This document shows positions 59,818 through 64,000 of a stretch of DNA of 64,000 nucleotides, one piece after another. Position 1 is the stretch's first letter. Each line of letters starts with the position of its first letter. Position numbers and translations under genes: made by a program. The notes beneath the pieces are model-generated. The model saw only the letters and a list, made by a program, of their open reading frames with translations, was not told the origin of the DNA and did not search any database. Source of the stretch: Candidatus Mycobacterium wuenschmannii. Its GTDB lineage: Bacteria > Actinomycetota > Actinomycetes > Mycobacteriales > Mycobacteriaceae. Location of the stretch: positions 2,852,001 to 2,916,000 of the forward strand of contig NZ_CP126981.1 in the NCBI RefSeq assembly GCF_030252325.1, read 5' to 3'.

Positions 59818-60678
59818 ATGGACCTCACCGGTATCGGTATCTGGAGCAGTCAACTTCGCTACGGCAACGCCGCCGAATCTGCGGACGCGGCAGCGGAATT
59901 GGACGAATTAGGTTTCCGGGCGCTGTGGATACCCGACGTGGGTGGCAATGTTTTCGACGCGGTGGGCAACCTGCTGGGCGCGACCAAGCAGACCACGATC
60001 GCCACCGGCATCCTGAACCTTTGGATGCATACGCCCGGTGACGTCGCGGCAAACTTCGCGTCGCTGACCGCTGAACACGGCGATCGCTTCCTGCTGGGCA
60101 TCGGGGTCAGTCACGCACCGTTGATCGACGCCGGATCGCCCGGCCGGTACCGCAAGCCGCTGGCGGCAACCGAGTCGTTCCTCGACGAGTTGGACGCGAC
60201 GCCGCAGCCGGTTCCGGTGGAGCGGCGGGCGCTGGCCGCCCTGGGTCCGAAGATGCTCGCATTGTCGGCACGCCGCAGCGCCGGCGCGCATCCCTACCTG
60301 GTCACCCCGGACCACACCGCGACCGCCCGCGCGACGCTCGGCGACGGCCCGCTGCTGCTGCCCGAGCAGACGGTGATCCTGACCGACAGCGCCGACGAAG
60401 CACGTGCCATCGGAACCGATTGGTTGCGTTCGTATTTGGCATTGCCCAACTACGCCAACAACTTGTTGCGTTCCGGCTTCTCGGAGGAGGACGTGAGCCA
60501 GGTGAGCGATCGACTGCTCAACGCGATCATCGCGTGGGGCGACGAGGACGCCATCCTGCGCAGGGTCTCCGAGCACCGCTCGGCGGGCGCCGACCATGTC
60601 TGCATCCAGGTACTGCTGAGCGACCCGAAGGCCTACCCGCGCGAGGAGTGGCGGCGCATCGCCGCGGCGCTGAAGTAA
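59818..60678 (+). CDS. LLM-class F420-dependent oxidoreductase
   Basis: 286 residues. Starts MDLTGIGIWSSQLRYGN; the barrel shows LGFRALWIPDVGGNVFDAV, TIATGILNLWMHTPGDVAANFASLTAEHGDRFLLGIGVSHAP and RSYLALPNYANNLLRSGFSEEDV, the pattern of TIGR03620-type F420 enzymes. Divergent from the other LLM gene by 35 bp, so both share a promoter region. Substrate unknown. Confidence 0.88.
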   Translation: MDLTGIGIWSSQLRYGNAAESADAAAELDELGFRALWIPDVGGNVFDAVGNLLGATKQTTIATGILNLWMHTPGDVAANFASLTAEHGDRFLLGIGVSHAPLIDAGSPGRYRKPLAATESFLDELDATPQPVPVERRALAALGPKMLALSARRSAGAHPYLVTPDHTATARATLGDGPLLLPEQTVILTDSADEARAIGTDWLRSYLALPNYANNLLRSGFSEEDVSQVSDRLLNAIIAWGDEDAILRRVSEHRSAGADHVCIQVLLSDPKAYPREEWRRIAAALK

Positions 60679-60766
60679 CACCTGCGCCTCGCCGAGGCGG
60701 CACCCGATGTGTCCGCCTCACAGCGACAATCGCGAATGTGTCGCACCGGCGTGCGACGGTTCGGCG

Positions 60767-61063
60767 ATGGAACTCCGAGGCATCGCATTGCGATACGTGC
60801 TCACCCAGAATCTCGCGGTCCACGGCCCGGCAACCATCACCCAACTTCTGGAAGCACTCGAGCACCATGGCTTTCGTGTCCGCGGCCGGCCGTCGAAAGT
60901 CGTGTCCGATGCGCTGCGTTGGGAGATCGAACACGGCCGGGTTCACCGCATCGGTCGCGGACGATACGGCCCGGGATACACGCCGCGCTCGACCGAATAT
61001 CGCATCCATCAACGCGTCCTCTCACTGCGCGCGGCCGTTGTCGCTGAGAGGCGGGCACTTTGA
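60767..61063 (+). CDS. Small winged-helix-like hypothetical protein
   Basis: 98 residues from ATG 60767 (MELRGIALRYVLTQNLAVHGPATI). Basic, with a helix-turn-helix-like run TITQLLEALEHHGFRVRGRPSKVVSDALRWEIEHGRVHRIGRGRYG, which looks like a small winged helix with a Gly/Arg wing. I have a memory of similar small mycobacterial proteins but cannot name a family. Located between the LLM and methyltransferase genes. May bind DNA. Confidence 0.7.
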   Translation: MELRGIALRYVLTQNLAVHGPATITQLLEALEHHGFRVRGRPSKVVSDALRWEIEHGRVHRIGRGRYGPGYTPRSTEYRIHQRVLSLRAAVVAERRAL

Positions 61064-61126
61064 GTGGTGCATCCGACGGGATACACGTGTGGCCCATATG
61101 AAACCAACGCGGCCTACATTGAAGCC

Positions 61127-61714
61127 ATGGGTTTCAAGCGGACGCTATTTCGGCTTCTGTACCGCTTCGGGTTCACGCCGTGGGACGGCCACCCGATCGC
61201 GAAAAACCTGCAGGACCTGGTCGCGGACCTACCCGCGGGCAACTCGCTCGACCTCGGTTGCGGCACCGGAGACGCGTCCATCTACCTGGCGCAACACGGG
61301 TGGACGGCCACCGGCGTCGACTACGTCGACCAACCACTCGAAGCCGCTCGCGCCAAGGCCGCCGCGGCCAAAGCCAACGTCAACTTCGTCAAGGCCGACG
61401 TCACCAAGCTCAGCCGCGAAGGCATCGGCAGCAACTTCCAACTGATCGTCGACAACGGCTGCCTGCACAACTTGAGCGACGGCGATCGCGACCACTACGT
61501 CCGCGAGGTCAGCGCCGTCGCGGCCCCACAAGCGCGACTGCTCATCGTCGCGTTCCTCCCCGGCGGCCGCTTCGGTGTACGCGGCGCGCAGCCCACCGAG
61601 ATGGAACGACGGTTCACGGACACCTGGACGCTGCTGTCCAGCGGCACCGAACGTCAACTTGACGAGGAGCAGACCCCGGCGAAGTTCTATCTCTACGAAC
61701 GCAAAAGCCCCTGA
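61127..61714 (+). CDS. SAM-dependent methyltransferase (class I)
   Basis: 195 residues from ATG 61127 (MGFKRTLFRLLYRFGFTPWDG). Motif I SLDLGCGTGDASIYLAQHG, motif II acidic end GVDYVDQP, motif IV LIVDNGCLHNL. The family resembles Rv1405c/Rv1403c-like mycobacterial methyltransferases. The substrate is unknown. The stop codon lies in the stem of the shared terminator. Confidence 0.85.
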   Translation: MGFKRTLFRLLYRFGFTPWDGHPIAKNLQDLVADLPAGNSLDLGCGTGDASIYLAQHGWTATGVDYVDQPLEAARAKAAAAKANVNFVKADVTKLSREGIGSNFQLIVDNGCLHNLSDGDRDHYVREVSAVAAPQARLLIVAFLPGGRFGVRGAQPTEMERRFTDTWTLLSSGTERQLDEEQTPAKFYLYERKSP

Positions 61715-61737
61715 AACCGTTGAGTCCCAGGGGCTTT
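61704..61737. terminator. Bidirectional terminator between methyltransferase and fadB
   Basis: AAAGCCCCTG (61704-61713) pairs with CAGGGGCTTT (61728-61737), a perfect 10-bp stem with a 14-nt loop. A/T bases at both stem ends suit termination in both directions. It lies between convergent genes and includes the methyltransferase stop. Confidence 0.75.
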
Positions 61738-61750
61738 CGCGGGTGGTGAG

Positions 61751-63895
61751 TTAGGTCAGCGATGCCGGCGGCAGGAAACGGTCGCCGTATTTAGCGGCCA
61801 GCTCCTTGGCCCGGGCGATGAAAGCATCCTTGCCACGGCCCAGCGGCCCCTCGTAGCCGACGATGAACTGCGCGCTGCCGCCGGTCCACGGCGGGAACCC
61901 GATGCCCATGATCGACCCGATGTTGGCGTCGGCGGTCGACGTCAACACGCCTTCGTCGAGGCACTTCTGGGTTTCCAGCGCCTCGGCGAACAGCATCCGG
62001 TCGATCATGTCCTGCAGCGGCGGCTGCGACGAGCCGGACTTGAACGTCTCACGCAGGCCCGGCCACAGGTTGGTCCGCTTGCCGTCGACGTACTCGTAGA
62101 AGCCGGCGCCGGACAGCCGGGACGGACGACCGAGCTCGATCATCTTCTCCACCACGGCTTCTGCCGGGTGCGGCTCGTACGTGCCACCGGCATCCTCGAT
62201 GCCCTTACGCGAAGCGGTCGCGATCTTGTGCATCAGCTCGAGGTTGAGCTCGTCGGAGAGCTGCAGCGGCGGCGCCGGGTAGCCGGCCTGCGAACCGGCC
62301 TGCTCGATGCTGTAGGGCTCCACGCCCTCGCCGAGCATCGCCAGCGCCTCGTTGACGAAGGTGCCGATGACGCGGGAGGTGAAAAAGCCGCGGCTGTCGT
62401 TGACCACGATCGGGGTCTTGCCGATGGCCAGGGTGTAATCGAACACCCGGGCCAGCGCCTCGTCGGAAGTCTTTTCGCCCCTGATGATTTCGACCAGTGG
62501 CATCTTGTCGACCGGCGAGAAGAAGTGGATTCCGACGAAGTCCTCCTGGCGCTTCACGCCGGTCGCCAGACCGGTGATCGGCAGCGTCGAGGTGTTGGAC
62601 CCGAGCAGCGCGTTGGGCTCGACGATGTCCTCGATCTCCTGGAATACCTTGTGCTTGAGGTCCTGGTTCTCGAAGACGGCCTCGACCACGAAGTCGACAC
62701 CCTTGAGTGCCTCGGGGTCGGCGGCCGGGGTGATGCGGGCCAGCAACGCCTTAGACTTCTCCTCGGTGGTCTTGCCCCGCTCGAGCGCCTTGGCCTCGAG
62801 CTTTTCCGAGTAACCCTTGCCCTTCTCCGCGGCCTCGATGCTGACGTCCTTCAGCACGACCTCGTAACCGGCCTTGGCCGACACGTAGGCGATTCCGGCG
62901 CCCATCATGCCCGCGCCCAGCACACCGATCTTGTGGATCTTGACCTTTTCGATGCCGTCGGGGCGGGACCCGCCGCCGTTGATGGTCTGCAGGTCCATGA
63001 AGAACGCCTGGATCATGTTCTTGGCAACCTGACCGGTGACCAGCGACGTGAAGTAGCGGCTCTCGATCCGGCTGGCGGTGTCGAAGTCGACCTGCGCGCC
63101 CTCGACGGCCGCGGCCAGGATCGCCCGCGGCGCAGGCATGTTCGCGCCCTTGAGCTGCGAACGCAGCAGCGAAGGGAACGACGGCAGGATCGCCGCCAGC
63201 GCCGGCGACGACGGAGTGCCGCCCGGAATCTTGTGACCCTTGACGTCCCACGGCTGCGTGTGCGACTCGGGGTTCGCCTTGATCCACGCCTTGGCTTTGG
63301 GAACCAGTTCGTCGACGCTGCCGACCAACTCGTCGACCAGGCCGGCCTCCTTGGCCTTGGTCGGGTTAAACCGGGTGCCCTGGCTCAACACGTTCATGAA
63401 CGCGTTCTGGATGCCGAACATGCGAACGGTGCGGGTGACACCGCCACCGCCGGGCAGCAGGCCCAGCGTCACCTCGGGCAGACCGACGACCAGACCCTTG
63501 ACGTCTGCGGCGATGCGGTGGTGACACGCCAGCGCGATCTCCAGACCACCGCCGAGCGCGGCGCCGTTGATGGCGGCCACCACCGGCTTGCCCAGGGTCT
63601 CCAGCGCACGCAGGTCACGCTTGACGTTCTCGACGGTGTCGAACGCCTCGCCGGCGTCCTCCGGGCCGAGCTTGATCATGCCCTTGAGGTCACCACCGGC
63701 GAAGAAGGTCTTCTTTGCGCTGGCGATCACCACTCCGGTAATCGAATCCTTCTCCGCGACAAGCTTTTCCACCGCGTTATGCATCGACTCGGCGTAGTGC
63801 TCGTTCATCACGTTGGCCGACCCGGTGGGATCGTCCAGCGTCAGCGTGACGATGCCGTCGGCATCCTTGTCCCAGTGAATAGTGTTCTCTGCCAT
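61751..63895 (-). CDS. fadB: Fatty acid oxidation complex alpha subunit FadB
   Basis: 714 residues from ATG 63895 (MAENTIHWDKDADGIV). N-terminal enoyl-CoA hydratase: FFAGGDLKGMIKLG, NGAALGGGLEIALACHHRI and GLLPGGGGVTR. Then the 3-hydroxyacyl-CoA dehydrogenase: NAD motif IGVLGAGMMGAGIAY and the catalytic FFSPVDKMPLVEII. The last domain is RGFFTSRVIGTFVNEALAML. It hydrates enoyl-CoA and oxidises 3-hydroxyacyl-CoA in beta-oxidation and forms a complex with FadA, encoded 11 bp upstream. Confidence 0.96.
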   Translation of the reverse strand: MAENTIHWDKDADGIVTLTLDDPTGSANVMNEHYAESMHNAVEKLVAEKDSITGVVIASAKKTFFAGGDLKGMIKLGPEDAGEAFDTVENVKRDLRALETLGKPVVAAINGAALGGGLEIALACHHRIAADVKGLVVGLPEVTLGLLPGGGGVTRTVRMFGIQNAFMNVLSQGTRFNPTKAKEAGLVDELVGSVDELVPKAKAWIKANPESHTQPWDVKGHKIPGGTPSSPALAAILPSFPSLLRSQLKGANMPAPRAILAAAVEGAQVDFDTASRIESRYFTSLVTGQVAKNMIQAFFMDLQTINGGGSRPDGIEKVKIHKIGVLGAGMMGAGIAYVSAKAGYEVVLKDVSIEAAEKGKGYSEKLEAKALERGKTTEEKSKALLARITPAADPEALKGVDFVVEAVFENQDLKHKVFQEIEDIVEPNALLGSNTSTLPITGLATGVKRQEDFVGIHFFSPVDKMPLVEIIRGEKTSDEALARVFDYTLAIGKTPIVVNDSRGFFTSRVIGTFVNEALAMLGEGVEPYSIEQAGSQAGYPAPPLQLSDELNLELMHKIATASRKGIEDAGGTYEPHPAEAVVEKMIELGRPSRLSGAGFYEYVDGKRTNLWPGLRETFKSGSSQPPLQDMIDRMLFAEALETQKCLDEGVLTSTADANIGSIMGIGFPPWTGGSAQFIVGYEGPLGRGKDAFIARAKELAAKYGDRFLPPASLT

Positions 63896-63906
63896 TGCCT
63901 TAACCC

Positions 63907-64000
63907 CTAAACCCGCTCGATGATGGTCGCGACGCCCATGCCACCGCCGACGCACAGTGTGATCACCGCACGACGCGCGTTGCGGCGCTCGAGCTCGTCC
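63907..64000 (-). CDS. fadA: 3-ketoacyl-CoA thiolase FadA, C-terminal 31 codons only
   Basis: The minus strand from base 64000 reads [30 protein letters not shown] then TAG at 63907-63909. [18 protein letters not shown] is the thiolase C-terminus with its second catalytic Cys. The N-terminal part lies beyond the right edge. fadA precedes fadB in an 11-bp-spaced operon, as in M. tuberculosis Rv0859-Rv0860. Confidence 0.92.
   Translation of the reverse strand, partial: DELERRNARRAVITLCVGGGMGVATIIERV

Noticed and set aside
62168..63910. 580-codon plus-strand frame across fadB
   Set aside because: Shadow of the fadB coding frame; composition is unlike a protein and fadB motifs are complete on the other strand.

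Overview
The window is chromosomal DNA of a non-tuberculous Mycobacterium/Mycolicibacterium. From about 11.1 kb to the right end the genes are mycobacterial core genes in largely the order of the M. tuberculosis Rv0859-Rv0914 neighbourhood, run in reverse: thiolase, carotenoid oxygenase, echA6, accD3, prrAB, gltA2, citA, fprB, serC, sepH, fadE10, cspB, rpfA, the XPB helicase and fadBA. PrrA matches the M. tuberculosis protein as I remember it at almost every position. Differences from M. tuberculosis include pdxH and an MFS gene between gltA2 and citA, an arylsulfatase inserted between echA6 and accD3, no moa genes beside rpfA, no Rv0909-like gene beside the Rv0910-like gene, and an aliphatic-sulfonate type ABC transporter operon.

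Region 1 (1-11.0 kb) is an integrated mobile element, visibly richer in A+T than the rest and lacking the core genes. Its right boundary is the 3' half of a tRNA gene (about 10975-11021), an attR-like scar; the left end, the integrase and the intact tRNA must lie outside the window. The element carries a rolling-circle type (HUH) Rep gene at the end of a three-ORF ATGA-coupled operon, typical of actinomycete integrative elements (AICE/IME). It also carries a Gabija-type defence pair (OLD/TOPRIM nuclease GajA and UvrD-like helicase GajB), followed 13 bp later by an endonuclease VII-like HNH/zinc protein. On the opposite strand is a compact trio: AAA+ ATPase, Cys-rich protein and DUF2384/MbcA-ParS-like protein. 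A truncated unknown gene runs off the left edge.

Region 2 (11.0-24.7 kb): small membrane stress proteins, a lysophospholipid-type acyltransferase, a sulfurtransferase, a translationally coupled thiolase / carotenoid oxygenase / tandem-HxlR operon, then VOC, SRPBCC, metallo-beta-lactamase-fold and EchA6 genes, and a divergent sulfatase-accD3 pair.

Region 3 (24.7-44.6 kb): two-component system PrrAB, FKBP isomerase, two citrate synthases, PNP oxidase, FprB, an AurF-like di-iron oxygenase, SerC, the division regulator SepH, a MarR / rRNA-methyltransferase operon, and DUF3027 / MFS / DUF2771 genes.

Region 4 (44.6-64 kb): a glutathionyl-hydroquinone-reductase-like protein with an apparent ATC start, FadE10, a cold-shock protein, and rpfA with both a perfect CRP-type site and a ydaO (c-di-AMP) riboswitch upstream. 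These are followed by an Rv0862c-like protein and XPB helicase, a lipid-transfer thiolase with its DUF35 partner, an ssuCBA-like operon with a monooxygenase-fold gene, two F420/LLM-type oxidoreductases, a methyltransferase and the fadB-fadA beta-oxidation operon (fadA cut by the right edge).
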